Positions 1-7,375 of a stretch of 37,114 nt of DNA are shown here, piece by piece; position 1 is the first letter of the stretch, and the number at the start of each line of letters is the position of its first letter. The stretch is from positions 1 through 37,114 of the forward strand of contig JAFDAM010000015.1 of assembly GCA_019313825.1 (NCBI GenBank), given 5' to 3'. A model generated the notes under the pieces. That model saw only the letters and a program-made list of their open reading frames with translations, did not search any database and was not told where the DNA came from. A program made the translations under genes and the position numbers. The DNA is from Deltaproteobacteria bacterium. GTDB lineage: Bacteria > Desulfobacterota > DSM-4660 > Desulfatiglandales > HGW-15.

Positions 1-142
1 TTCGGCGTGGGTTCCCGGATTCATGATTTTGATCCTCACCATATGGATAATATGCCTGCGGGTCAAAATCACTCCAACTTCGCTTTAAACACAAGGCTTT
101 CGGCGCCTCGCTACAATACTAGATGCAAAATTCAGGCATTAA

Positions 143-796
143 TCAGTAATACGATTTTCGCTTCTTTTCCTGTCTTCCCACCAACAGGCCGATAATCAAT
201 CCGCAGAGCAGAACCAGAGCCCCTATTGCAAACCATTTGCGTGTTTGGGAAGATCTTAATTCTTCTTTCTCCTTGAGTAATTGTTGAATGTCTTTTTGGA
301 CTGTTTCATATGCCTCTTTCAGCTTCAGATAATCAGCAGCCTCTGTTTTCAGTGTATCATATTCATACCGCGATTTATTCAGGGCCTCTGTATATTGTTT
401 CACTTCAGTGGAGAGTTGCTTTTCGCGTTGGACTTTCTGGTCCAATTTCTTCTTAACCTGGCCAAGTTCCTTGGTGAGCCGAGCGGTTCCTCGACTTAAA
501 TCCATAGCCTGGTCCTTCCAGGGAAGACGCGTAATCAGGTATCGGCTCAGGACCCACCCACTAGAGCTGTCTTGATCCTGTTCCAAGACTTGAATACGAC
601 TCCAGCCTTCCTTAGACTCCAAGATCTCTACAGGTTGACCCGAAGGTAGAAATTTAAGGATCTTGTTTTCAATGCTGGGTCCTCTACGAAGGCTGATTCT
701 AAAGGAATCCGTCACATATGCCTTTGATGCCCAGCTTATCTGACTCGTTAAACATAACGCTGCGGTTGTAACGGAAATAAGTAGAAATCTTTTCAT
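143..796 (-). CDS. SH3-domain envelope protein with coiled coil and C-terminal membrane anchor
   Basis: The 217-residue product begins with a Sec signal peptide (MKRFLLIS then a hydrophobic stretch, probable cleavage near SWAS-KA). A bacterial SH3 domain follows (about residues 25-95, with the typical RRGPS...ILKFLPSGQPVEIL and EGWSRIQV segments). Next come a long charged coiled coil (about 100-180) and one transmembrane helix near the C-terminus (WFAIGALVLLCGLIIGLLVG) ending in a basic tail. This is the architecture of the TIGR04211/YgiM-like SH3 proteins, so the domain probably sits in the periplasm anchored in the inner membrane. I chose the second in-frame ATG (four codons inside the longest frame) because GGGAG lies just upstream and the signal peptide then starts cleanly. 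It is monocistronic. The exact role is unknown; binding of peptidoglycan or an envelope partner is inferred from the domain. Confidence 0.85.
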   Translation of the reverse strand: MKRFLLISVTTAALCLTSQISWASKAYVTDSFRISLRRGPSIENKILKFLPSGQPVEILESKEGWSRIQVLEQDQDSSSGWVLSRYLITRLPWKDQAMDLSRGTARLTKELGQVKKKLDQKVQREKQLSTEVKQYTEALNKSRYEYDTLKTEAADYLKLKEAYETVQKDIQQLLKEKEELRSSQTRKWFAIGALVLLCGLIIGLLVGRQEKKRKSYY

Positions 797-1181
797 GGGC
801 TCTCCCATCCTTAGTTATGGTGCAATGTCTCGCAAGTCTATCTTTTCTACTTTTTTACAGATTAAATTTCTTTTATGATAAAATGTAGAATAATTCAATA
901 ATATAAAATATGGATTCTTTTATAAACCTATGCAACAATGAAACAATTTATGCACTTTAGACACTTAATATCCTAAAATCACTCTTGTCCAAAATCGATT
1001 TTTATTGGACGGCATATTAACCCAGGATTACGATTGGAAAGAGACTGACACTGCCCCTAAATGCTTACAATAAAGCAATGTTGGTTTATCAAGGGCAACC
1101 TGAATTTTCAAAATTGAATTCCTTTTGTGTGCTAATTTCTGCAAAGAACTATAAAGAAAAGGTTTTAACTGGATTGAGAAT
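797..1181. other. Intergenic region between divergent genes
   Basis: About 385 nt of AT-rich DNA between the divergently transcribed SH3 gene and the phosphodiesterase gene. It must hold promoters for both, but I could not fix a convincing -35/-10 pair. It contains one copy of a small palindromic repeat (970-1010). No protein-like reading frame is seen; an open frame on the minus strand that runs into the phosphodiesterase gene is its antisense shadow. Confidence 0.6.
970..1010. repeat. Small palindromic intergenic repeat, copy 1
   Basis: GTCCAA and TTGGAC flank a centre containing the palindrome AAAATCGATTTT. The same unit occurs at 4304-4328 (nearly the same core, again ending TTGGAC) and at 12732-12769, where about 38 nt including the left flank match with few differences. 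All three copies are intergenic, which suggests a dispersed REP-like or MITE-like sequence. Function unknown. Confidence 0.65.
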
Positions 1182-1664
1182 ATGATGAAGATAGGTGTGA
1201 TATCTGACACCCATCTGAAAGGGGCCAACCATATCCTTGAAAAGATTGTCGAGAAGTACTTCAAGGATGCGGATCTGATTCTTCACGCGGGTGATCTAAC
1301 CGCGATGAAGGTGCTCGATGCATTTGATGGCAAAGAGGTCATTGCTGTTGCGGGTAATAGTGATACATCAGACGTCAAGCAGCGTCTTCCGGAAAGAGAG
1401 ATCATAACGGCAGGAAATTTTCGGATAGGGTTGATCCACGGATGGGGTTTGCCCATGGGGCTTGAAAAGAGAGTAACATTTTCCTTTGACAGGATACACT
1501 GCCTTGTCTTCGGGCACAGCCACCGGGCTGTAAATCATCGGAGAAACGGGATCCATTATTTTAATCCAGGCTCTTTTTCCGGGGGGATATACTCATTGTG
1601 GCGAAGGAGTATAGGCCTTTTAACCATTGATAGAGATATATACGGCGAGATTATCAGAATCTAA
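1182..1664 (+). CDS. YfcE/MJ0936-family metallophosphoesterase
   Basis: This 160-residue cytosolic protein carries the complete metallophosphoesterase signature in order: SDTH near the N-terminus, HAGD, AGNSD (the GNxD motif), IHGW and GHSH followed by NPGS near the C-terminus. These residues bind the two metal ions in the YfcE/MJ0936 phosphodiesterase family (usually about 155-185 residues), whose members hydrolyse phosphodiester model substrates; the physiological substrate is generally not known. The protein starts MMKIG, so the second ATG (1185) is an equally possible start. It stands alone between a divergent SH3 gene and a convergent ATPase gene. Confidence 0.88.
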   Translation: MMKIGVISDTHLKGANHILEKIVEKYFKDADLILHAGDLTAMKVLDAFDGKEVIAVAGNSDTSDVKQRLPEREIITAGNFRIGLIHGWGLPMGLEKRVTFSFDRIHCLVFGHSHRAVNHRRNGIHYFNPGSFSGGIYSLWRRSIGLLTIDRDIYGEIIRI

Positions 1665-1722
1665 GAATAACGACTTCGTAAAAGTCCATCTGTTCCGCCT
1701 CGCGCGCCTTTTTTAATACGCC

Positions 1723-4017
1723 CTATTTTATACAAACCTTTCGGACCTGCGGAAGGTCAGTCTGCCCAAGAAAGGTCTTTCTGATACCGTCCTGCATAAG
1801 GGTTGTCATTCCATCCTTCATTGCCAGTTCCCTAAGATTCTCCATCGGCGCCCTGTTCTGGATAAGAGATTTCATTTCGTCCGTCGCTTCAAGAAGTTCA
1901 ACGATTCCGGTTCGCCCTCTATATCCAGTGTTATTGCATCTATCGCATCCATTGGCACGGTATAGTGTCAGGTCATCGGTATAGGGGAATCCCAAGGCAT
2001 CAAAATCTCCGTCATATGCCCTGACATGGATGTCATATTCCTCCTGGGTCGGATGATAGGACTCCTTGCAATCCTTGCACAGGGTCCTGATGAGACGCTG
2101 GGCCAGAACAGCAATAAGCGCGTCAGCAAAATTAAAGGGATCCATCCCCATATCAAGAAGCCTTGTGATAGTCTCAGGCGCGCTGTTTGTATGTAGGGTA
2201 CTGAAGACCAGATGGCCTGTCAGAGACGCCTCAATACCGGTGGACGCGGTCTCATGGTCTCTCATCTCACCGACCATGATCACATCCGGGTCCGCCCTCA
2301 GGAAGGAACGCATGGCTGCTGAAAAATCAAAACCTATCTTTGGCTGTACCTGGACCTGACGCAGACCCCTCTGCGTGATCTCGACCGGATCCTCGGCCGT
2401 CCAGATCTTGGTCTCAGGCCTGTTGATGGCGTGCAGCGCAGCATGAAGCGTGGTCGTCTTTCCGCTTCCGGTCGGCCCCACAACGAGAAAGATGCCATAG
2501 GGCTTGTTGATTGAGACATTCAGAAGATCATTGTTTCTCTCGCTCATGCCCATCACTTCAAGTGAAATCGGCTCACCGGCGGCAAGGATACGCATGACAA
2601 CGTCCTCTTCCCCTCCTACCGTGGGGACGGTTGCCACCCTGAGTTCGATATCAAGGGGAGCATATTTCTTGAATTTTATCTTGCCGTCCTGAGGTTTTCT
2701 GCGTTCGGAGATGTCCAGATCAGACATAATCTTTATTCTGGATACAATGGCCTTCTTGTATTGATAAGGGATGGTCTGGTATTTGGTGCATGCCCCGTCG
2801 ATCCTGAATCTGATCTCGGCGCCCTGTTTACCCGGATAGGGTTCAACGTGAATATCTGATGCGTTCTTTTTACAGCCGTCAGTAATTATCTTGTTCACGA
2901 GCTGGACAATGGCGCTGTCATTTTCGGTCAACATATCGACGGCATCATCCGCATCCTCGTCGTCGTCCGTGTCCAGTTTGACAAGGATATCATCAATGGA
3001 ACCGTCATCCTGATCCTGGGGTGTCCCGTAAAAATAGTCCAGGAACTGTATGATATCCTCCCTCAGCCCCACGGCGAACTCGTATTCCTCTGCCGGGATC
3101 AGGGACTTGACGCCGTCAATCTTGTCCAGTCGCTGTGGGTCGTCTATGAGGATCTTGACCTTGCCGTTTTCCCTGGCCAGTGGGACCCATAAGTTGCTTT
3201 TAAGGTAGACCTGTTTCAATTTTGCCAGGAGGTCACCGGGGATGGGGAAGCTGCTGTCATATGAAACATATTCACAGTTGTAATACTCACCAATGGATCT
3301 GCCGACCTCCGCCTTTTTCACCTTTAGATCGTTGATAAATACGGATTCCACCGAGGTCTTCTGGTCCCGGGCCATTGCGATGGCCCTGTCAAGTTCCTTC
3401 TGGGTGATAAGATTGTTGTTTAAAAGGTAGTCAAACTTGGTGCGTTTTTTAGTCTTCTGGGACAGCTTTTTTTGGTTAAAAAAGGCGATACCAAGGACCT
3501 TTGACATCTCTGAGGCCGAGTGTTGGTCCTCCACCGTAAATCTGTCGCCGTTTTTTTTGTTAACAAGCTGGAGCACACCTATGACATATTTTTTGAAAAA
3601 GATGGGGACAGTCAGGATCTGTTTCGTTACATAGTTGGATTTTTCGTCCCAGCTCTTGTCAAAATAGAGATCCTTGTTTATCATACTTAATTCATGCCTG
3701 TCATAGGCATCGGCAATATTTGTCAGTTGCATATTGTTGGCAGTATAGCCGGCTATACTTTTATTTTTAATGGGTACACGGATCTCTTCAGATTTCGGCC
3801 CTGCCTTAAACCGCGAATAGACCTCTTTCTTTTTCCCGTCCACCACATAGATGGTGATCCGATCAGCATCAAACAGACTCAGGATTTGATCTGTAAGGTT
3901 AATAAGGATCTCGTTGATATTTTGAGCTGAGTGTATCTGATTGCCTATGTCATTCAGGGCTTTATAATATGTTAACTTTTCCTGCTCCACGGTGGTATTT
4001 TTATTCTCATTTGCCAT
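1723..4017 (-). CDS. GspE/PilB-family secretion ATPase with N-terminal GAF domain
   Basis: The 764-residue protein has three parts. An N-terminal GAF domain occupies about residues 18-185 (YKALNDIGNQIHSA... to VIGVLQLVNKKNG). A MshEN/T2SSE-N region follows (about 195-340). The C-terminal GspE/PulE hexameric ATPase has Walker A GPTGSGKTT near residue 510, the Asp box TAEDPVE, Walker B with DPDVIMVGEMRD, the His box STLHTN and a tetracysteine zinc site (CKDC near 645, CDRC near 690). Such ATPases power pilus or pseudopilus assembly, and a GAF domain suggests that assembly or retraction responds to a small ligand. The start was moved ten codons inside the longest frame because AGGAG sits 7 nt before that ATG. 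No other pilus or type II secretion gene lies in the window, so the partner machine is unknown. Confidence 0.9.
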   Translation of the reverse strand: MANENKNTTVEQEKLTYYKALNDIGNQIHSAQNINEILINLTDQILSLFDADRITIYVVDGKKKEVYSRFKAGPKSEEIRVPIKNKSIAGYTANNMQLTNIADAYDRHELSMINKDLYFDKSWDEKSNYVTKQILTVPIFFKKYVIGVLQLVNKKNGDRFTVEDQHSASEMSKVLGIAFFNQKKLSQKTKKRTKFDYLLNNNLITQKELDRAIAMARDQKTSVESVFINDLKVKKAEVGRSIGEYYNCEYVSYDSSFPIPGDLLAKLKQVYLKSNLWVPLARENGKVKILIDDPQRLDKIDGVKSLIPAEEYEFAVGLREDIIQFLDYFYGTPQDQDDGSIDDILVKLDTDDDEDADDAVDMLTENDSAIVQLVNKIITDGCKKNASDIHVEPYPGKQGAEIRFRIDGACTKYQTIPYQYKKAIVSRIKIMSDLDISERRKPQDGKIKFKKYAPLDIELRVATVPTVGGEEDVVMRILAAGEPISLEVMGMSERNNDLLNVSINKPYGIFLVVGPTGSGKTTTLHAALHAINRPETKIWTAEDPVEITQRGLRQVQVQPKIGFDFSAAMRSFLRADPDVIMVGEMRDHETASTGIEASLTGHLVFSTLHTNSAPETITRLLDMGMDPFNFADALIAVLAQRLIRTLCKDCKESYHPTQEEYDIHVRAYDGDFDALGFPYTDDLTLYRANGCDRCNNTGYRGRTGIVELLEATDEMKSLIQNRAPMENLRELAMKDGMTTLMQDGIRKTFLGQTDLPQVRKVCIK

Positions 4018-4430
4018 CTTACTTCTCCTGTATGTTGCCTTACCCATTCAGGGGGAGGTCCTTTGTGGATGATGGACAGCCCGTAGTCATGAGCCATCCG
4101 GGAAGCAATCTTATAACATATTTTTCTATAATAAATCATTAAATATCAATTTAAAAGATAAAAAGTGAAAAATGCTTAAAGGATGTCGGGTCCGGCACAG
4201 GGGTTGATTCACGCCTCTGGAAATATAAAACCGCTTGACAGTAGATGTCGCATAAAATATACAAATTTTCTGATAAGTTGCCTTTTTTACCGGTTTTTCG
4301 CTGTTGTCCAACATCGATTTTTTTGGACAGCAATTACTTCCAAATAAATTCACCAACAGATTCTTATAAGAACACTCTTTTTATGGTTTTTGAAGATTAC
4401 CCGGGTCAAGCAAAGGGGCGAGAAAGATTG
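4018..4430. other. Intergenic region between divergent ATPase and nucleotidyltransferase genes
   Basis: About 410 nt. The frame of the downstream nucleotidyltransferase is open back to 4245, but the extra 62 residues do not resemble the family, so they are treated as non-coding. The region holds copy 2 of the small palindromic repeat. I see no convincing terminator or RNA gene. Confidence 0.55.
4304..4328. repeat. Small palindromic intergenic repeat, copy 2
   Basis: The sequence runs from TTGTCCAACATCGATT to TTTGGAC. It shares the GTCCAA...TTGGAC arms and the ATCGATTTTT centre with copies at 970-1010 and 12732-12769. Both arms are present. Confidence 0.6.
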
Positions 4431-5084
4431 ATGAAAAAAAGCTCCAAAGAGAAAGTAGCCGGTATCATCCTGGCAGCAGGTGCTTCCACAAGAATGGGAA
4501 GTCCAAAGCAGTTGTTGCATATAGGTGGAGTGAGCCTTCTTGATCATGCCCTTAAAGAGGCCCTGAATTCTGAACTGGATATTATCATACTGGTACTTGG
4601 TTCCAGGGCAGGAGAGATAAAAAAAGGATTAAAGACCGCCCTCCAGGATAAAAGGCTCAGGATCATTGAAAACAGGAATTTTATGGATGGAATCAGTTCT
4701 TCCATTATCGCCGGATTATCAGAGGTGGAAGACAGTTATGATAACTGTATGATGATCCTGGCAGACATGCCTAATATCACCTCGGCTCTTATTAATCGCC
4801 TTCTTCATCAATACCTTTCCTCTGGCTTGCTGTTAGGGGCGATTAAGACAGGAAATAAACGATCACATCCGGTCATCTTTGGGCGAAAATTATACCGTGA
4901 ACTCCGTCAGTTGAAGGGTGACACGGGGGCCAGGGATCTGTTTCTGAAATATCCTGATCAGGTATGCCTTGTGGAGCCGGAAGAAGATTATGATGATATG
5001 GATATAGATACTCCTGAAGACTATCTGGACCTTCAGAGATTGAAGCGTGATATTCCAGACATTTCCGATCCGGAATCTCGATAG
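4431..5084 (+). CDS. MobA/MocA-like nucleotidyltransferase
   Basis: This 217-residue protein opens with the NTP-transferase signature GIILAAGASTRMGSPKQLL (residues 11-29), which binds the nucleotide phosphates. The conserved MILADMPN metal-binding aspartate and the C-terminal DIDTPEDY motif are also present. This matches MocA/CoxC-like molybdopterin cytidylyl- or guanylyltransferases (PF12804). MocA makes MCD cofactor for xanthine-dehydrogenase-type enzymes. The start is placed at ATG 4431, directly before MKKSSKEK, because the family begins about ten residues before the signature. No molybdoenzyme or cofactor gene is adjacent, so specificity is inferred only at family level. The small gene at 5120 follows closely and may be cotranscribed. 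Confidence 0.85.
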   Translation: MKKSSKEKVAGIILAAGASTRMGSPKQLLHIGGVSLLDHALKEALNSELDIIILVLGSRAGEIKKGLKTALQDKRLRIIENRNFMDGISSSIIAGLSEVEDSYDNCMMILADMPNITSALINRLLHQYLSSGLLLGAIKTGNKRSHPVIFGRKLYRELRQLKGDTGARDLFLKYPDQVCLVEPEEDYDDMDIDTPEDYLDLQRLKRDIPDISDPESR

Positions 5085-5119
5085 AAATGGAGATGTGAGT
5101 ATGGAATACAATAAGGCGG

Positions 5120-5437
5120 ATGAGATATAGGCGAATGAAAGAGAGTGATATATACAAACTATTTTCGAGTATGGCCGAAGATTCTATACAGAATAACCAG
5201 GCTGTTAGGGAGGTTTTTTCTGCACTTATAAGATCCACCCTGAGATACAGGGATCATATGCTGGAGTCCGACGGGGTTGTAGTAACTGTTGAGGATGTGC
5301 GCGCTGTTTTGGATTGGCTTGTCCCGACTCTTAATACAGGCAGGCCCCCTCAGACAGACAATAAGATCAGGCTGGACCTGTTAAAACTCTGGCTGGATGA
5401 ATTGAGATACCTTGGAAATACCGGCATATTCTGTTGA
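5120..5437 (+). CDS. Small conserved-looking hypothetical protein
   Basis: I do not recognise this 105-residue protein. It looks soluble and alpha-helical (IYKLFSSMAEDSIQNNQAVREVF... and LDLLKLWLDELRYLG), with no signal peptide, membrane segment or metal-binding motif. It starts 35 nt after the nucleotidyltransferase on the same strand and may form a two-gene operon with it. The start is uncertain: ATG 5120 has AAGGCGG immediately before it, while ATG 5135 (MKESDIY) is an alternative. It is followed directly by a foldback repeat. Confidence 0.55.
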   Translation: MRYRRMKESDIYKLFSSMAEDSIQNNQAVREVFSALIRSTLRYRDHMLESDGVVVTVEDVRAVLDWLVPTLNTGRPPQTDNKIRLDLLKLWLDELRYLGNTGIFC

Positions 5438-5506
5438 TTGTCGTTAGTTGTCCTTAGTAAAAGGCCCCAACTTTATTACAACTTGAAAACCACGGCTATT
5501 GAACGT

Positions 5507-5717
5507 GGTCAGAGAAAATTGGCTTTACCTGAAAAGGGAAATATATCCGGCAATGACTATCTCTTCAAGACGATATCTACTACCTTTTGAGGAAGTGGCC
5601 AAATATTTGGGCTTTGCCAAGTCAGGTGCAGATTCCAAAGGGTTCAGAGGCATAAAACCCAAATATTTGACCACTGCAGAGTCAAGTGGAATTCTAAAAA
5701 GATATCGTCTTCAAGAG
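5507..5717. repeat. Foldback repeat element, copy 1 (most complete)
   Basis: Two nested inverted repeats define the element. The outer arms are 5561-5578 (CTCTTCAAGACGATATCT) and 5700-5717 (AGATATCGTCTTCAAGAG; 17 of 18 pair). The inner arms are 5595-5611 and 5658-5674 (GTGGCCAAATATTTGGG against CCCAAATATTTGACCAC; one mismatch). A closely matching copy lies at 12848-13049 and a shortened one at 18254-18385. A further perfect hairpin, ATCGCCTC-CTA-GAGGCGAT, follows at 5724-5742. The stretch 5438-5863 otherwise holds no gene I can support. It looks like a non-autonomous, MITE-like or terminal-hairpin-derived element; no transposase is present. Confidence 0.75.
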
Positions 5718-5723
5718 ACAGCC

Positions 5724-5742
5724 ATCGCCTCCTAGAGGCGAT
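5724..5742. terminator. Perfect 8-bp hairpin at the end of repeat copy 1
   Basis: ATCGCCTC and GAGGCGAT form an 8-bp stem with a 3-nt loop. No T-run follows directly, so it is only a possible transcription end for the upstream plus-strand genes; it may instead belong to the repeat element. Confidence 0.35.
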
Positions 5743-5863
5743 ATACCCTTATAGGGTGCAAACAAAGCCATGTTCATAGGACGTGGCTTCTTTACTTGAA
5801 TTCTAAACGGGGATATCAAACACGGAAACCAATAGCCGGATAACTCATACCTTGCAGCAGAGC

Positions 5864-6619
5864 CTAGTTCCCATAGATCCTTAAATAGTCATCGAATCTT
5901 GCCTTTGTCTGTTTATCTATGGGCCTTGGGCTCCCTTCAATGATCACGGGCACCTTTTCCTGATAAAGATACTCTATTACCTCCCTTATCCCTGCAACGG
6001 TATAAACAGGAATCCCGGTTTTGGTAACAAAATCCTGGATAGCATTCTTCCCTCTTTGATCCGGCACGACTTTGCCTTCCTTGTCATAAACTGCCGTGCA
6101 CTGCTCCCTGTCTATGGCGATGCCGATACCGACAATCTTGATAGTCATCTTGTTGGCATCTGCCTCTGCCTGTAGTCTCTCTAAGAGATCGTATTTGGTG
6201 CCCATGGAGGTAGCCACGTCATCTACGATAAAGACGCGACAGCAGTCAAACAGGGTCCTGTTCACCATTATGCTGCCGGATTTGCTCCCTTCACCGTGGG
6301 TCTTGGCCTCCTTTCGATCATATTCGAAAAACAGATCATATCCGTGCTTGAGATGGAGCGCTATTGATGTGGCCAGGGCTATGGCGCTACCCTTATAAGA
6401 AGGGCCGAGGATGATATCGGTATTGTTAACAAGGCAGCGATCCACTACCATGTCGGCGAAAAAAGAGCCCAGATCCATGCCCAGTCGCCCTGTCCTGAAC
6501 ATGCCGAAGTTCACAAAATACGGGGTTGGCCGACCATCCTTCAAGATAAGGTCTTTATCAAAGAAAAGGGCACCTGTTTCCGCCAAGGTAGTAGCCAGTC
6601 GTTTCTTATAATCTTCCAT
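5864..6619 (-). CDS. pyrE: Orotate phosphoribosyltransferase
   Basis: This 251-residue protein converts orotate and PRPP to orotidine monophosphate in UMP synthesis. It has the type I PRTase PRPP-binding motif FIVDDVATSMGT (about residues 127-138), the flexible-loop segment KTHGEGSKSGS, and GPSYKGSAIAL, which is the OPRT-specific region. The N-terminal segment (LFFDKDLILKDGRPTPYFVNFG) fits the substrate-binding hood. It is longer than the roughly 213 residues of E. coli PyrE and resembles the longer yeast-type branch. The start ATG lacks an evident Shine-Dalgarno sequence and lies close behind a TATAAT box, so the mRNA may have little or no leader. A MITE-like element lies just upstream. Confidence 0.92.
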   Translation of the reverse strand: MEDYKKRLATTLAETGALFFDKDLILKDGRPTPYFVNFGMFRTGRLGMDLGSFFADMVVDRCLVNNTDIILGPSYKGSAIALATSIALHLKHGYDLFFEYDRKEAKTHGEGSKSGSIMVNRTLFDCCRVFIVDDVATSMGTKYDLLERLQAEADANKMTIKIVGIGIAIDREQCTAVYDKEGKVVPDQRGKNAIQDFVTKTGIPVYTVAGIREVIEYLYQEKVPVIIEGSPRPIDKQTKARFDDYLRIYGN

Positions 6620-6627
6620 AAAGCGAT

Positions 6628-6654
6628 ATTATACGAATTATCCGCAGTGTTCAA
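6628..6654 (-). promoter_or_regulatory. Possible pyrE promoter
   Basis: Read on the minus strand, a perfect TATAAT (6633 to 6628) is preceded after 15 nt by TTGAAC (6654-6649). The predicted start of transcription falls only a few bases before the pyrE ATG at 6619. The 15-nt spacing is short, so the -35 assignment is tentative; the -10 box is clear. Confidence 0.45.
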
Positions 6655-6664
6655 TAATAATCAG

Positions 6665-6986
6665 TAATGTCTGGTTAGGATTTTGCAATGCCGGCGTATG
6701 GAAGTTGATTGCCCATAGGGGTCTCTTTTCATTGCCGAACTGCATTATGTGCAGTGCATCTGTATGAAGCCGGAGGAGGCGGACGGGGGTTTCCCGGATA
6801 TTATCCGGTCTGAACGAGGCTGAATAACGGAGAAGCATTCCGTCCGCCTGTCGAAGATCCCGGTTTATCGGGGGCAGGCTCCTTTTATAAAAGTTTTGCT
6901 TCTAACCCGTTCGCCATTGAAAAGAGACCCCACCGGCCATCTTTAGAATACAAATGTCATTAATGCAAGATCCTAACCAGACATTA
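6665..6986. repeat. 322-bp MITE-like element with three nested inverted repeats
   Basis: The terminal arms are TGTCTGGTTAGGATTTTGCA (within 6665-6687) and its near-perfect inverse at 6964-6986 (one mismatch over 23 nt). A second pair lies inside at 6718-6740 and 6909-6931 (21 of 23 positions pair, core GGGGTCTCTTTTCA). A third lies at 6777-6786 and 6840-6849 (AGGCGGACGG, perfect). Smaller hairpins such as CCGGAT-ATT-ATCCGG occur in the centre. A lone left end recurs at 12125-12152. There is no coding capacity, so this is a non-autonomous element or a highly structured RNA locus between pyrE and the next gene. Confidence 0.75.
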
Positions 6987-7043
6987 TTGAATAATAATCG
7001 GCCTTGCATATAGTGAAGCCTTGCTGGTAAAATAGAGGATATC

Positions 7044-7072
7044 TTGACAATTCTAATAAAAACCGATATATA
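7044..7072 (+). promoter_or_regulatory. Sigma-70-type promoter
   Basis: A perfect TTGACA (7044-7049) is followed after 17 nt by TATATA (7067-7072). It lies 45 nt before the start of the translation-factor-like gene at 7118 and just outside the MITE-like element. Confidence 0.65.
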
Positions 7073-7117
7073 TTTAAATATATTCTGTTAACCTTGTTTT
7101 TATTAGGAGGAGATGCC

Positions 7118-7375
7118 ATGCCTGAAGAACAAGTCGGTGTAGTTGTTAAATTTTTTACAAAACCGAGCGTGGCCGCTATAGAGGTGCAAAGGGGGACCAT
7201 CAAAAATGGGGATCTATTGCGGTATAAAGGCCATACTACCGATTTTATTGAAGAGGTTACCAGCATGGAGGTTGATAATCAGGCAGTAGACGAAGCCAAG
7301 GCAGGTGACCTGATCGGCATAAAGGTAAAAGACAGGGTTAGGGAGAACGACAAGGTCTATAAGGTCGTCGAATGA
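7118..7375 (+). CDS. Stand-alone elongation-factor domain-2-like beta-barrel protein
   Basis: This 85-residue protein matches the OB-like beta-barrel of domain 2 of translational GTPases: VVKFFTKPSVAAIEV, then GTIKNGDLLRYKGHTTDF, then AGDLIGIKVKDRVRENDKVYKV. There is no GTPase domain. Small free-standing proteins of this kind are known in bacteria and archaea as translation-elongation-factor-like proteins, with no settled function. The start at ATG 7118 was chosen because AGGAGGAG lies 5 nt upstream. A good promoter precedes it, and its 3' end overlaps the convergent gene at 7357-7896 by 19 nt. Confidence 0.8.
   Translation: MPEEQVGVVVKFFTKPSVAAIEVQRGTIKNGDLLRYKGHTTDFIEEVTSMEVDNQAVDEAKAGDLIGIKVKDRVRENDKVYKVVE

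Noticed and set aside
7-195. 62-residue plus-strand frame at the window start
   Set aside because: It overlaps the end of the SH3-domain gene in antisense, has no ribosome-binding site and no family resemblance.
2066-2359. Long frames antisense to the GspE/PilB ATPase gene, and similar frames antisense to pyrG, fabD, etfB and livF
   Set aside because: They mirror strongly conserved genes on the other strand and have no protein-family features of their own.
4245-4430. N-terminal extension of 62 residues on the nucleotidyltransferase
   Set aside because: The extra residues do not match the family, include the small palindromic repeat, and a start at 4431 gives the usual family N-terminus.
5499-5735. 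Similar small reading frames in foldback copies 1 and 2 (also 12818-13051), sharing EEVxKYLGFAKS and KPKYLTTAESSGI
   Set aside because: The shared stretch coincides with the inverted repeats. Copy 2 has a one-base deletion upstream that changes the frame, copy 3 is deleted in the middle, and differences between copies are mostly non-synonymous (3 of 5 in 105 nt). More likely non-coding repeat DNA or a decayed fossil.
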